Source: Phytophthora sp. 'mugwort'
Lineage: Eukaryota; Oomycota; Peronosporomycetes; Peronosporales; Peronosporaceae
Direction of reading: 5' to 3'
Length of the DNA stretch: 64,000 nucleotides
NCBI GenBank assembly: GCA_033558025.1
Contig: JAUCEF010000002.1
Coordinates: 1-64,000 of the forward strand
Shown: in pieces, positions 31,336 through 42,975 of the stretch
Layout: each line of letters begins with the position of its first letter
Position numbering within the stretch: the first letter of the stretch is position 1
Notes under the pieces: model-generated
What the model saw: the letters and a program-made list of their open reading frames with translations, nothing else
The model's database searches: none
Told to the model about the DNA's origin: nothing
Made by a program: the position numbers and the translations under genes

Positions 31336-34300
31336 ATGATGATGATGTCCTTGACTGTACATACCACAATGACAGCTTACGATTGTTGGGATTCCGTACT
31401 CGAAGGAGGTGTTGGGATCGCCCCCACCGTACCGAGGTTGTGTGGATTGAATCTTTACTTCCCGTGGACCCCAGACGGCGAATATGCGGGCACGACTGTG
31501 CATTCGATCGGAGTATTAACTCACGCGTGGCGCAAAGGGGCTAGTGGCGGTTTTTTTAGACAGTGTTTCGCCTGCTTCTATCCTAGTGAAGGCATAGAGT
31601 ACGACAAAAATCCCGTGCCTCTAGCCGCAAGTTCACAGAAGCGGCTAGCCTTCGGGAGTTGCAGACTCCGAAGACGCATATTTTTATGGACTACCAAGAG
31701 GCCGTGAGCAAAGCCGTCGTGATCGACGAAGTGAATTCTGGTGTGCTGCGGCGTAGGGCCTGTACTTCCTGAGGAACGCCGAGGACGGCTCGCTCTAGCA
31801 GGGGAGGATGTCCTGTACCTGTTGAAACGGGAGCCGTACTAGCGATCCAAAGGTGGGTCTTGAGTACCCAGTATGTCGCCGCAACGGTGTCCGTTGAAGT
31901 GCCCTTCATGGAGTTGCTACCACATCTAAGTACCCATATTTGGGTACCGCTCCCACGGAGGATGATGCCGATGATGACCCTAGATTTGGACGTCTTCTCC
32001 GTAAGTACCGGAGAAGTGACACGCTTGTAAACGGGGGGTAGGAGGGGGAACGTTCGGGGCTGGTGGACGACGCTGAGCTGGCGGCAACAGTGGTCTTCGA
32101 ACCTGTGTAGCGTGCAAGTGGAGTGATGTCACCGTCAAGGAAGGGTGCCGTCTTAGGGAGCCCCAGGTGAAGAGAGGAGGAGACATACTTACAAAGGAGT
32201 CGACTCACAGCCGCCGACCAGATTTGTCTATTAGTCGTAAACTTCCCTCCTGACAGAACAAACAAGAAATCAGGGTTTAATTTCATTGACTATCCGACCC
32301 ACCGTTCCCGTCACAAACAAGACCGTATTCGCATTAACAGCACGCGACCCCCGTCCTCGTAGAAGGTGCACGACATCGACGCTAGGTCCGCGTCCACAAA
32401 TACACGGGCATCCCGACCAGGCTTGCTTCGCTCGCACCGGTTCACCTTCGTTGATATACGAAGGCTCATATAAAAGTGTGTCGTCGATCACAGGGATTGA
32501 GCCGCAAAGCTATGGATTTTCCCTTGAAAAGGTGTGCATGTTTACCATTTCCTCGCCTGGGGCGTCCATACAAGGGCGCCAAATAAATATAAATACGATG
32601 GACTACAGGGGTTTTATTGTATGCAAATACGCGCCGTGCAAATAGAGGACGACAATGAGTGAATAGTGGTATAGTGGCGTAATTGGCATACAACCAAAGC
32701 CGAAACAACCTGTAAGTGGGCGTAAAATCATGGGGAGCTTTTTAATTTGCAAATACGTTCGGTATCTCGTATACCAAAGCTCTCTTCTAAAGCAACCTTT
32801 TCTATATAACCATTATCCGCGTTGCCGTTAACTCAGCAGTTGAGATATCCTATATCATACTCTACTATCATTCGTAGCATCTGGCAGCTAAACCGAGCCG
32901 ATGAGCCAACACTAGGAAAAAAAAAAGACTAGCGCCATCTCATGTGCCACGGGCAGCGTCCCGGACGACTGGCACGCCAGACTGGTGGGTAATTTAATCG
33001 GTCATGTCGTCAGAAATCAAAATACCGTGCTCTGATATATTGATTTTTCGGCAAGGGGTATTTCGATGAGAATTTTACGGAACACAGTTTAAATGTCGAG
33101 TCCTTTGACCGCCCATGGACACCTGTAAGTCCGCGAATGGCTTCAATATCAGCTTCTCTGGTTTCCGATGTTACATAGTCAGCATCACAATATGATACTG
33201 ACTAGTATTATTACAAGGAGAGATCCGAAATGTCTATTTATTTTGTTATTTGCAGTATTTGTTCAGTGCCGATGGACCTTGGTTCCGTGACTGGGTGCGG
33301 ATTGGGTATGACTGGGTTCCTGGGTTCCTGTGGCTCCTGTGACCCTCTCAGCTCTTTGGTGAAGACGTCACAACATGCGAAGTGCCGGGCGTCTCGCACT
33401 GATGTGTGCTCCCGCCTCGGTGATCTTTTGATGATATGGCTTCTAGCTGGCGTATGCCTATATTATGAGTTTTTGTGGGTCCTGACAAGACCCTAAGCTA
33501 CGGCGATTTTTGTAATGCTATCCATTCCTCACACCAAGATCATACCGTCTGTGTCGAAGGCCGGCAACGAAGTTCCAAGAAAGGACATGTATGTGATATT
33601 CTACTCGCTCGTAAAAGATATCAATAATGATATTGGAGCATCGTGCGTCTTCGATGTAGACAAAACCACCAGCAAGACGACGCGTGGCCATAACCAAGTG
33701 CTTGCCTTTGGGCTCAGCAAACGTGTTGCATAGCGGTGCTAAAACGAGCTTCTCCTTCAGCTATGTTGCGTGCGGCAATGCTAGTGGTTTTGACTCCCCC
33801 TTCTCTCTTCCTAAGGCATACCGTTAATGACGATGTGTTCGAGAAGTGTCAGATTTCTGGCGCTGGGGGCAGTACGAAGAAAGCATTCGCGGTGGTCATA
33901 CTATTGGCGCGGTGGCTACACGTTTCTGCCAGTAATTACGCCCCTACTCTTATTCGGACGCCTCTCCTCCTCATCACCTACAGTGTCTCCTCCCACATTT
34001 CAATGCCAATGCGAGTCCTGGAACTATTGTCGCAAGCTCCCACCTGCCGAGGAGCCGGATAGCCTTGGACTATTATCCGGAAGGAGAGTTAACGTAGACG
34101 AAAGTAAATCCAAAGACTGTGTAAATAAAAAAAAAAAATTAAACTTGTTTCTTCGCAACAGTTCGTTGACAGGGGAAACTACGACTGATAAAGAAAAGAG
34201 AGTCGGCACTTTCGTGACCTTATCTGTTGGCGCGACACATCTCTCAGATTCCGGGTCGGGGAACGTGGACCCCACCCCCCGTCCCCACGATGACATCCTC

Positions 34301-35625
34301 CCCACATACACCTTGAAGTACCCCGTGATAGTATGTCACCCGTCCTCAGCGTCGCCTCGCCGCAAATGATTTCCGGTCCGGGACACCGCGCGCGTCATCT
34401 AGCCCCGCGACGTGAGAGCCGAAGATGGCCGTCAACCTCAGGCCATCGCTGTTCTACAACCGCCCATCCAGTTCCCGCGGTGGGAGCTTCAACCGATCCC
34501 CATAACTGCGGCCAGGTCACACGGTTCAGTTTGCGACAGAGGTCCACCAATACCGTAAAAAATGTATTGGGGACGGAGTTCTTCAATAGTAAAGATTGAA
34601 ATTAGATGGCAAGCAATACAAATTAGTGCCGTAATTTTTATTGTGTTGTTAGTTAACTAACTGTTTCGGCCGATGCGGCCCGCGCCCCTTGTTCCAGTTG
34701 GGACGCCTATACGGATTAAGGCGCTGTGGTCGACAGGCCACGTCCAGTCCAGTCCTCCCGTCCAAATTCGTTTACCATATCCTGCGGCAAATCAACCGCA
34801 GGTTGCCACGTCGGCCTTGGGTACCCCCACCCACGCAACGAAGTAGTATATGGCGCCGGAAGGACTCGTCTTCTTGGCGAAGATGAGGTTGCACCGTAAA
34901 GGGATTAGGGCCTTGGAAATCCTCGGCACTTTCTTCAGACGATGTGTCGTCGCTGGCCACGCTGGACCCAGCCGAAGCTGGCACGCCAGTTTGGGTCGCC
35001 CCTACCACCTCTGCTAAGGTGGCACGCCGAGCTTGAAGGCGATCTCTTGAACGCCTCGCGTTGGACAGCGCGGAAATATGACTGTGCCGCTTGTTCTCCT
35101 TGGGCATGCTTGTTTTGCCTAATGAAGCTCCTACTGCTTTAGCCTGCTAGTTTGAAATTGAAGTGCTACTAATTTGCGCTTGGCGGCTGGAAATATGCTC
35201 TCAGTTCGAATCTGACTACTTTTGGTAAATGATATCGCTAGTATTGGGGGGTCATTGAGCTAATGGAAAACCCTTAACCACAAACACGAAGCGAATGATG
35301 TCTGACCCCATCTGTTTTAAGAGGGAAAGCAGAATGCCAGGCGGATACGGTTCACTAGAAGAGCTTCTTCTTCATCAATATGGATGTTTAGCCAGCAGCA
35401 AAATCCGCATTGTGTACGGGATTTATATTCTTCTAACTATATGGATCATGATCCACATTTAATGGTATGCCTACCAACTATGATTCATTTTGAATTGGCA
35501 GTGTTTAGTTGGCTGACGATATCGATTTATAAAAATGCCATAAATTTTAGATGTGTAATTAATCACCTAACGTTGTTGAGTTACGATCTAAAGCGTTTCC
35601 TCCGAGCTAACACTAACAACCGTAC
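31336..35625. other. Unassigned region, no supported gene
   Basis: Over 4 kb of mixed composition. Frames at 33515-33733 (IPHTKIIPSVSKAGNEVPRK), 33736-34062 and 33827-34369 look partly coding but match nothing I recognise. A minus-strand frame at 35107-34772 is arginine-rich then acidic (SDDTSSEESAEDFQG) and may be a transposon fragment. 32500-33200 is AT-rich. No RNA gene seen. Confidence 0.35.
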
Positions 35626-37184
35626 TCATATTCCCATATTCCACAACTCGCGGTTAACACGCAAGAATGCCAGCTGCTTGAGGTTAGCCGGAAGCATAGA
35701 TCGACGCTGCGGTGTCAAGACAAGCTTGCATTGGGACAAGAGGCGCTCTGCTGTGTTCGAAGTGGGCGGTATCAGCTTCACGAGGAGCATGTACTGCGTT
35801 GGGTTTGTTGTCTTCTTCTTTTTACCGCCCCTCGGAGTAACAGCGAAACGTAGTCTTCCTCCTGCTCCTTGAGCTTCTCTCCGGTAGCTTGGTCCACCTC
35901 GAAAATACTTAGTTCCGCTTCTTCTTCCCCTGACGACGGTGAAGATCCTGGGATCTCCTTGGCCACACCAGTTTCAAACACGGGTGTGTGGGTAATCTTG
36001 GCCGTAGCCCCCGCAAGTGTTCTGCCATGATGGGGTACTCTGCGATTAGCGCGTCAAACATGAGGCGCGCCTCTGCCATATCGGTGCTGTCATGCCGCAG
36101 CCGCAAACACACGCTGTCGAACTTCTTCAGATTCTCGAATAAGGCTACCAGCTTCCTGTGTTTGACACCAGTTGGGATCAAATCCTCAACGGCCTCGACC
36201 TTCTTGATGTCAGCGCGAATCCGGATGTAGCGCTGCACCACCGTGAATGATGACGACCAGCAGGTGACATTGCTTCTTGAGCTCCGCGAAGTTGTTTTCC
36301 ATGCGGAGCTCTACCATGAGCGTGTTCACCTTATCTAGCAAGTCCTCGTATGGACCCAGAAACTTGTTGACCGCGAGGTTGAATCTGTGGCTGGCACCGC
36401 CGACGAGATCCCCCCCCTGCAATAGACTGGTTGGTGGCGCAGTTGTTGCCAACCAAAAACGCAATCATAGCATTGGTCTTCTTGTAAACGTCGAAAATGT
36501 TGTCGAACAACTGTACGTGTGCATCTGCTGTCTGTGTACCATCCGCGAGAGGGGATAGTCCAAGCAGCGGCACGCGAAGCTCTACATCTGCTTCGCAAAA
36601 CAGCGTAAACGTAATGCACTCCCGTATGTGTCCAGCCGTCGAACGTAAGCCCAAAGAGTCCACCGATCTCCTTTTCGACCTTCTTGCCGACCTTGATCGC
36701 GATGCTCGCCACGCACGTTTTTTTGACAGCCTTGACTGTAACAGGTCACAGTTTGCTCATGGCTTGTGTGAGCTCGTCTTCAACTTCGTGGACAGGCACG
36801 TTCCGCATGACGATCCACAGAATCCATTGAAACAGATGACTGTTCTCCTCTAACACAAACGCAAAGGATTGCAGCGGCTGGTTGGAACTGCTATGGAACG
36901 ATGCATACTGCGACTCGTATCCATAGTGCTTCCCCGCCAGACGCGCGAGCAGGTTCGAGTATCCGGACCGAGCCACTTGCTTTTCGGTCATGACAACAAA
37001 GATTACAGCGAAACAGTCCTTGGCCGAGAGACTTGAAGAAGAAGGCTTGTTGGATTTCTAAAAAAATCTTGTAATGAGCTGGTGAAAGCTCGGTTTGGAG
37101 GTTTGAAGGATCCAGCAGTGAGCGCTCCTGACCAGTGATAGCTGACAGCACGGCAGTTTTGTGTATGTGTGTACAAATCCCCAT
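35626..37184 (-). pseudogene. hAT transposase pseudogene with BED-type zinc finger
   Basis: The minus strand reads FRCNLC then GYSNLLARLAGKH, a BED-like zinc finger near 37010-36930. The catalytic domain follows with GGLFGLTFDGWTHTGVHYVY (near 36630), then in other frames LLGLSPLADGTQTADAHVQL, IAFLVGNNCATNQSIAGG and VGGASHRFNLAVNKFLGPYE. The C-terminal dimerisation region is well kept: LIPPTSNTAERLLSQCKL and TPQRRSMLPANLKQLAFLRV, ending at 35626-35628. FDGW, DNCAT-like and SNTAE-R-FS blocks in this order define hAT transposases. Here DNCAT has become NNCAT, a lost catalytic aspartate. At least four frame changes. Inactive. Confidence 0.85.
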
Positions 37185-37362
37185 TCCGGATGTAATTGGA
37201 GCCGGTGCATGATGTATGTCATCGGTCCTCTTTTGTCATATTTATTGACAATATTTGGTCAATATAATATTGTATTTGTGTCTGGCGAACGCAAAAATAT
37301 GTATTTATTAAAAACCGTCACTCTTTTTGATTTTCACTATTTAATTCCGACATCTGGTTTGC

Positions 37363-37550
37363 GTGGCTTGTACACTACCCGTATACCACGCACGCATCGG
37401 GGTATATCTACCTCGTAACGGAACGCATCTGTTACAACCGCTGGACGTGGTGGTACCCAGAGGTGAGAGCAGAGCACCGTTCTGCTGCTTTGCGCTCGTC
37501 CTTCACGGTACTCATGACGATTGCCTAGTATCAAAGAATACTGCATAGAC
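37363..37550 (+). pseudogene. DDE_1 (pogo/Tigger-like) C-terminal fragment
   Basis: VYLPRNGTHLLQPLDVVV (near 37403-37456) matches the LPPNATHLLQPLDVAVF block that precedes the end of the DDE_1 domain. No other part of the transposase is visible nearby. A small isolated relic. Confidence 0.5.
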
Positions 37551-37972
37551 AAGTAGACGCTGACGTGGATCAGCTATTGATTGGGCTGCAATCTTTATGC
37601 TGGGTTTATTGGTGCATAACCTTCCCGACTCACGGGAGCCCATGCATTATAAACTGGTGAACTTCGAGAAGAACGGTTCCTGCAGCGCATCGTGACGCTA
37701 GCAAATATCCGAGACAGTGAAGCGGGAATTTTGTTTTTCAGCTCGTGTACAAAAAAAAACGAAGTGACCGCCGTATACTACATAAAAACCGAGAGAAGAC
37801 GGGTGGCAACTTTTAATATGAGCCCTTGGACATCGTGTTCCTGAAGACGAATCGCGTGTTCTGGACGAGCAAACCCGTTGCGACAGCAATCCACAACTCC
37901 TAACCGTCTAATTGCTTCGGCGCATATCAATACAGCATTGCAATACTTGCTTATAGACAGCAATACGATACT

Positions 37973-38438
37973 TGTCGCGAGTCGTCCCGGTGTAGAACGG
38001 TCGACACTGGATAGAAGTAGTACCGGGTAAATTCAGGACTGCCTAACTCAAACTTGGGCGTTGACGCCCCAGAGAACCGCTCTCTCCGCTCTGGAATCTG
38101 CACGCCGTCCTGCGCGACCTTGACACGCCCGTTCTCATCCCACGAGTCAGGCACTTGTCACCCTTCCGACCGTTCCGTCAACACAGACCTGTCTGTCGTC
38201 AACACTTACCTCTGTGACCTCCGTCCTCGCAGCTCGGTCGCTTCTTGGCAAATGACCCACAGTCCCTCCCAACCGGGACAGGACGAGACGCAGACCGTTG
38301 CCCAATCCGACCCGGGGTGGCGGTATAGTGAAGGTAGGTGTGGGCCAGACCCAACTCGCTTACCCGTAAAGCATATCCTCCGGCCGATCGGTGTCGACCA
38401 GTTCTTCAATCATGGACCGTCGCGCAAGCCGTGGCCCA
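37973..38438 (-). repeat. Element B 3' LTR (466 bp)
   Basis: Aligns end to end with 49546-50071 with about 30 substitutions by eye, mostly transitions. It lacks a 67-bp segment present in the other LTR (between AAGTAGTA and CCGGGTAAATT) and has 7 extra bases near 38094. Confidence 0.92.
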
Positions 38439-38488
38439 CTTTGACTCGGAACGGTTTGGCGGGGACGGTTTCCTCCTCAGCCCATCTG

Positions 38489-39363
38489 TCAGAACGCTTC
38501 ACTGAGCCGTTCCGCTTGCTCTTGTTCCTCAACTGCTTTGCACCAAGCAGGATAACAATCACCGGCCATCTTGAACGGCGTACGCCCGCAAGTAGACGCT
38601 TCATAAAATCGCAAGCAGCGACTGGCCAAACATACCGCCAATACAGTCACATCGAATCCCCAGGCTTGGGTCACCACTAGGCTGTCGTAGCCAACCATTC
38701 CGTCAAAATCGATAAATTGATAGTTAATAGCAACCACAAGAGCGAAAACCTCAGGTAGTCCTCGACAAGCCCACTCCGCCATTTGTACGAGTACAGCACT
38801 CGTAGAACGTGGAGTACGTCACTAGCGATACGACCGTCCAGAACGCTTGTCCATCGGGCCAAGCACGGTTAACCGTCTGTTTCCATCCTAGTCCTAGTCC
38901 GGTCACGTACCGCACCATCGATTGCCAGGTGAACTCCATCGTGTTTGGTAAGAACACGCACCAATACCTGTGAATGCCATCCAGCCATTTATACAGAAGT
39001 CGACCCAACCCTATTTGATGCTCTCGACCCGCCGCCAACACGACCAGAGGCGTTGCCAACAAGACTCGTAGATTTCCACAGTCTGGTCCGGCGAGGTTGG
39101 CCCTGCACGGTTGCCCGCACGTACTGTCGGTACCGACAGACGCATGACTGGACGAGCGCAGCCCACTTGTAGACGAATAGACTGGTAGCCGAGAACAGTC
39201 GGGCGGTCAACCCTCGCAGAGGCTCGGTGACCGTCCAGATCACGGTCCCGGTGACGAGATACAGAAGATCTTTGCGGAGGGAACCGACGGCTTCATGGCC
39301 GACCGTCGCGGCCACTTCTCCCCACTGGACTGTCCATCCAACTAGTTCATAGATTTGCTCCAT
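38489..39363 (-). pseudogene. Element B sense ORF with hydrophobic segments, next to 3' LTR
   Basis: Not recognised. Three overlapping minus-strand frames join into about 290 codons with shifts near 39050 and 38780. Segment one starts MEQIYELVGWTVQWGEVAAT and holds LLYLVTGTVIWTVTEPL and ATSLFVYKWAALVQ. Segment two has WCVFLPNTMEFTWQSMVRYV and AFWTVVSLVTYSTF. Segment three has FALVVAINYQFIDFDGM and VTVLAVCLASRCLRF, ending with KAVEEQEQAERLSEAF. The recurring hydrophobic stretches suggest a membrane protein. The place between pol and 3' LTR is where envelope-like genes sit in some gypsy elements, but no envelope hallmark is seen and the similarity is positional only. Confidence 0.45.
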
Positions 39364-39638
39364 CCCAGTGTGGGTAGACTAAACTATAACCGGCCTTGCC
39401 GGAACGGCCAAGTTTGATTGAGGCAGCGCCCGTCAATCAGACAAGTAGCTATCCTTCACAACCCGTATTTCACAGACCGGTCTTGGCTGGTTCCCTTCAT
39501 TGAACCGTTCTAGTCACTGCTTGCAGTCCGTTCCTCTCATAGATCCGGTCCTCCGCTCCGAAGCATCCATCAACCATCTTCGATATCCGTCGTCCACAAA
39601 CGGACGAACGACAAATTTTCCGGGAACGGTTCCCAACC

Positions 39639-41252
39639 ATGACGTCCTGTCGCACACAGAAGGAGAGAAAGGGACCGTGGTCAGAACACATCAATCTGAA
39701 GAGAGTTCCGCCATCCCCGAAGTCTTCTCAGTCCGCAATTCTCCAACAAGCCTCAAGTTCTCCAGCCATGACCAAGTCGCCGCCCAAGAAGCCCTCCGCC
39801 TATGAAGAGGCCGTCGACCAGCTCCGCGTCCTCCTAGACGAGGAGCCGACGCGCACCTACCCCGACGACTCCCTCCTGACCCAGATTGCCATGTGGTCGG
39901 AGGTCCGAGAACGCCTCGCCGCCAATGGGGCATTAACAGTGCTCGAAGCCCTTGACGAATTGTTTGTCTCCGTACTCCAAGACAAACCAGGATTCCTTGA
40001 AGCCCGGTGGCACTGCTGCCTCCTCCCGCTTCGATGGTCAAGGGCGAGGCCCCCAAGCATCACATTTTGCGCCGTCTGTAGCCCAGGCGCGCTTGATCAA
40101 GCGCCCGGCGACACGCAGCTGGCACCAAGGTCAAGTCTCCACCCGCGAAAAAACAAAGGACTGCCACGAAGAAAAAGTAGACCGTTCACTTTCGATTTCC
40201 ACTTTCCCGATGACACTCCCGACCAAATCAAGAATGATGTTGCCCAGTTTCAGCAGGCAGCTCACGACCAAGACAAGGAGCCGTTCCACATCGCGTACCC
40301 TTGAATATCACAACGGGTTTGGTACGACCCCGAGCAGCACAAGACCCTTCACCTACGCATTGGCGCTTTTGAATGCGCTTTCGTCTCCTGTTCGTTGACT
40401 GTGCACTGCATGCACCCACCGCCAGGTCAGATCTGGGCCGCAAGCAGAAGCTGAACGCCGTTATCGCCAGGATCAAGTTCCTCAGTCTTAACAAAGAGGA
40501 GTTCGAATATTACGGCTTTTTAGACAAGTACGAGAACGGTGACCACGATACCATGATGTGGCTGGGTGGCAAGGCGGTCAAGCACTCGGTCAATGCCAAG
40601 GACGCCACCGGCCCACCCCAAGAAGACCTCGTCACCTTATTACGGCGTGACTGTTCTCGCTATGACCGTGTAATCGCCCGCGCGCTAAACCCGCTCCTCG
40701 TCGACGCCGACGGCTACTCATCCATTCCAGAGCTTCTCGGGCAGACGCAGCTGCTCAACCCCAAGCGCAAACCGCACCAGCACCTGACAGACAAGGCGAG
40801 CCCGCGTAAAGCTCGGTGTCGCGGGTGGCTCAATACTTGTTCCTTCGTGGGTCAGTAACCGTTCCAACTGCCCTTGGAAGGCCTTCTTTCCGATACAACG
40901 CTCAACGTTACTCAAGTCGATGTTGCCAAGCTAACTTTGAGCGGCAACAGGGTCGCCGTGTACGACGAGAAGGCGTTCAAGCTATCCGAGCAAGGAGACG
41001 AAGACTCTGATTTCGAAGACGAGGCCAGCACTCGCCCCAACACCACCGATCCTCTTGACGAAACCCCGCAAAAAACTCCGATACACAAGCCATTTCTGAG
41101 CAGTCCAGCTTCGACGACGAAGACGACCAGCAAGAACCCGAATCTCCGGACGAAGATGCCGACGGAGAAGTTGACCAAGACGCGTCTGCGGAGGACGCAG
41201 ACGACGAAGGTAAGACCCCCAGCAACGAAGCTTCTTCCAGCACCGATTAAGT
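39639..41252 (+). pseudogene. Element B opposing ORF between pol and 3' LTR
   Basis: Not recognised. The plus strand encodes, across about four frames, AYEEAVDQLRVLLDEEPTRT and AMWSEVRERLAANGALTVLE (39800-39940). After shifts come HFPDDTPDQIKNDVAQFQQA (40200 on) and an open segment 40373-40858 (LNAVIARIKFLSLNKEEFEY, DLVTLLRRDCSRYDRVIARA). It continues with VAVYDEKAFKLSEQGDEDSD (40954 on) and a strongly acidic tail ending at TAA 41250-41252. The plausible protein is about 500 residues with an acidic C-terminus. It converges with pol, whose last frame ends at 41470. In place and polarity it resembles the extra antisense ORFs described in plant Tat-lineage gypsy elements. Confidence 0.5.
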
Positions 41253-41469
41253 AACCACGAGCACGACTCCCCACAAGACGACGGTTGGAGGAACTAAGTA
41301 AGATCCGGGGCGTTTCTTGTTGGTTCAAAAATTTAGGAAATACACAATAAAATCACTTCACTCTCTTTCCGTTCTCGAGTCACCAATTTTAACCATAAAT
41401 GACTGTCCCACTCGAACTCGAGAACCGTTCACTCCTTTCGCGACGACACCAGAAGTAGATAGTCGGCAT

Positions 41470-42970
41470 CTACTTCGGCATTAGCATCAGCCAGACGGGC
41501 ACTTCTTCGCAAAGGTGGCAAATCCTTCCTCTTTCTTTCGGTTTGTTCGTAAGATAAAATAAAAATTTCGTACGCGATGTGAGTATCGCTCTCGGTAGCC
41601 AAAAAGTCTCATAGGTCGCTGTGAGCGCCAGGTATTCCGCGGACCGGTTCACTACTCTTTTCGCAACTATCTCTGGTAGCGGGACATCCGTTTCAATAAT
41701 CACAGTATCCTCATGTCCCATCGTTCTAGTGTCGTGAAGCTAGACTGAGGGAGGTCGGACTCGTCTAGAGGTCCGTCTTCCTCTTCATTATCGACGTCCG
41801 GCGGCACTTCAGTCACGTACGATCGCGTCCACATGCCTCGGTAACGCTTCCGGCGGTACAAGTTCACGGGGACCACACGGTCGGGGTGCGATAAGTGTTG
41901 TCTTTGATCCGTGCCAATACACGGTACGGACTGTGCCATGAAAATGCGAGCTTCTTCGTTCGGGTCCCACCTCTTCGAGCTCTAATATGCTGATACACCC
42001 ATACTGGGTCACCCACTTCGTAGCGCACAGCAACTTGCCCTTCCAGTGGACGCTCATGCCGATCTTGGGCTTTCGCCAGCTGACGCTCGACTAGATGCCT
42101 CGAGGCTCTTATAGAACGGTTCAGATCCCGACGGTTTTGGGCGACCTCATTACTTTTCCATTTGGTCCCTAGACTCAGAAAAGCCACGTCTAGAGGCAAC
42201 ACGGGATCACGCCCGTACAACGAGAAGCACGGGGGTCTCCGAGAGCCTCGTGATAAGCCGTTCTGTAGGCGAACAGGACCCTTGGTAGATACACATCCCA
42301 ATCATCCTGCGCCTCACTCACATGCATTCTCAGCATTCCCAGTGAGTGTTCCGTTGAACCGTTCGACGTGTCCTTGTGTTTTGAGGATGGTAAGCGGCAC
42401 CGAACGGCTTCTTGATACCCAAAGTCTGATAGAAGCACTTGGCCACTTCGGACGTAATTTTCGATGCGTTATCACTTAGTAACCGTGATGAGCGACTACT
42501 CCATTTAACATCGTCTCGACAAAGGTAATCGAGTCCAACCGTTCTATGGCGAATGCTTCAGCACATCTGGTGAAAATAGTCAAGAACACAAGTATGTACC
42601 GGTTGCCACTGTCCGTGATCAGTAAGGGACCGATCTCATCCACTACCAGCAGCGCGAACGGTTCAGAAAGACCGCGACAGGCATCCGTTGTATCAGGCCG
42701 GCACTGCATAGGCGAGGGCCCTTTCCTCCACCGCACTTATCCCACGTACGCAAATATTTGTCGACGCCCTTGTGTCATCCCGGCCAGTATGCATGTCTCT
42801 CGATTTTTTCTAGCGTCTTCGTCAGCCCCAAGTTAGACGAGAAGAGGTTCGCGCGGCGGTAATGTAACACCATCGGAATGTATGGCAACGGAATTACAGG
42901 AACCGCGCGGGTCATACTCTGGCCGGCAGGTTGACAAGTCTCATCAATATCCATTCTTGACAGTATACCT
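41470..42970 (-). pseudogene. Element B integrase and pol C-terminus
   Basis: Minus strand: a core beginning ALLVVDEIGPLLITDSGNRY and FAIERLDSITFVETMLNGVV (42660-42480), then MLRMHVSEAQDDWDVYLPRV and LFAYRTAYHEALGD (42350-42240). Next come SLYGRDPVLPLDVAFLSLGT, RQLAKAQDRHERPLEGQVAV and TKKLAFSWHSPYRVL (42225-41920), the C-terminal domain with a GPY/F-like SPYRV. The final frame ends AEYLALTATYETFWLP, stop at 41470. Frame breaks near 42480, 42300, 41900 and 41710. Confidence 0.85.
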
Positions 42971-42975
42971 CGGTG

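Noticed and set aside
38054..38680. A 208-codon plus-strand frame across the left LTR of element B, with a similar one in the right LTR (49753-50193).
   Set aside because: Both lie in the LTR repeat and antisense to the element; no motif, best explained by composition.
38489..39363. Calling the hydrophobic ORF of element B an envelope gene.
   Set aside because: Only its position and hydrophobicity fit; no fusion peptide, protease site or coiled coil could be shown, so it is reported as unknown.
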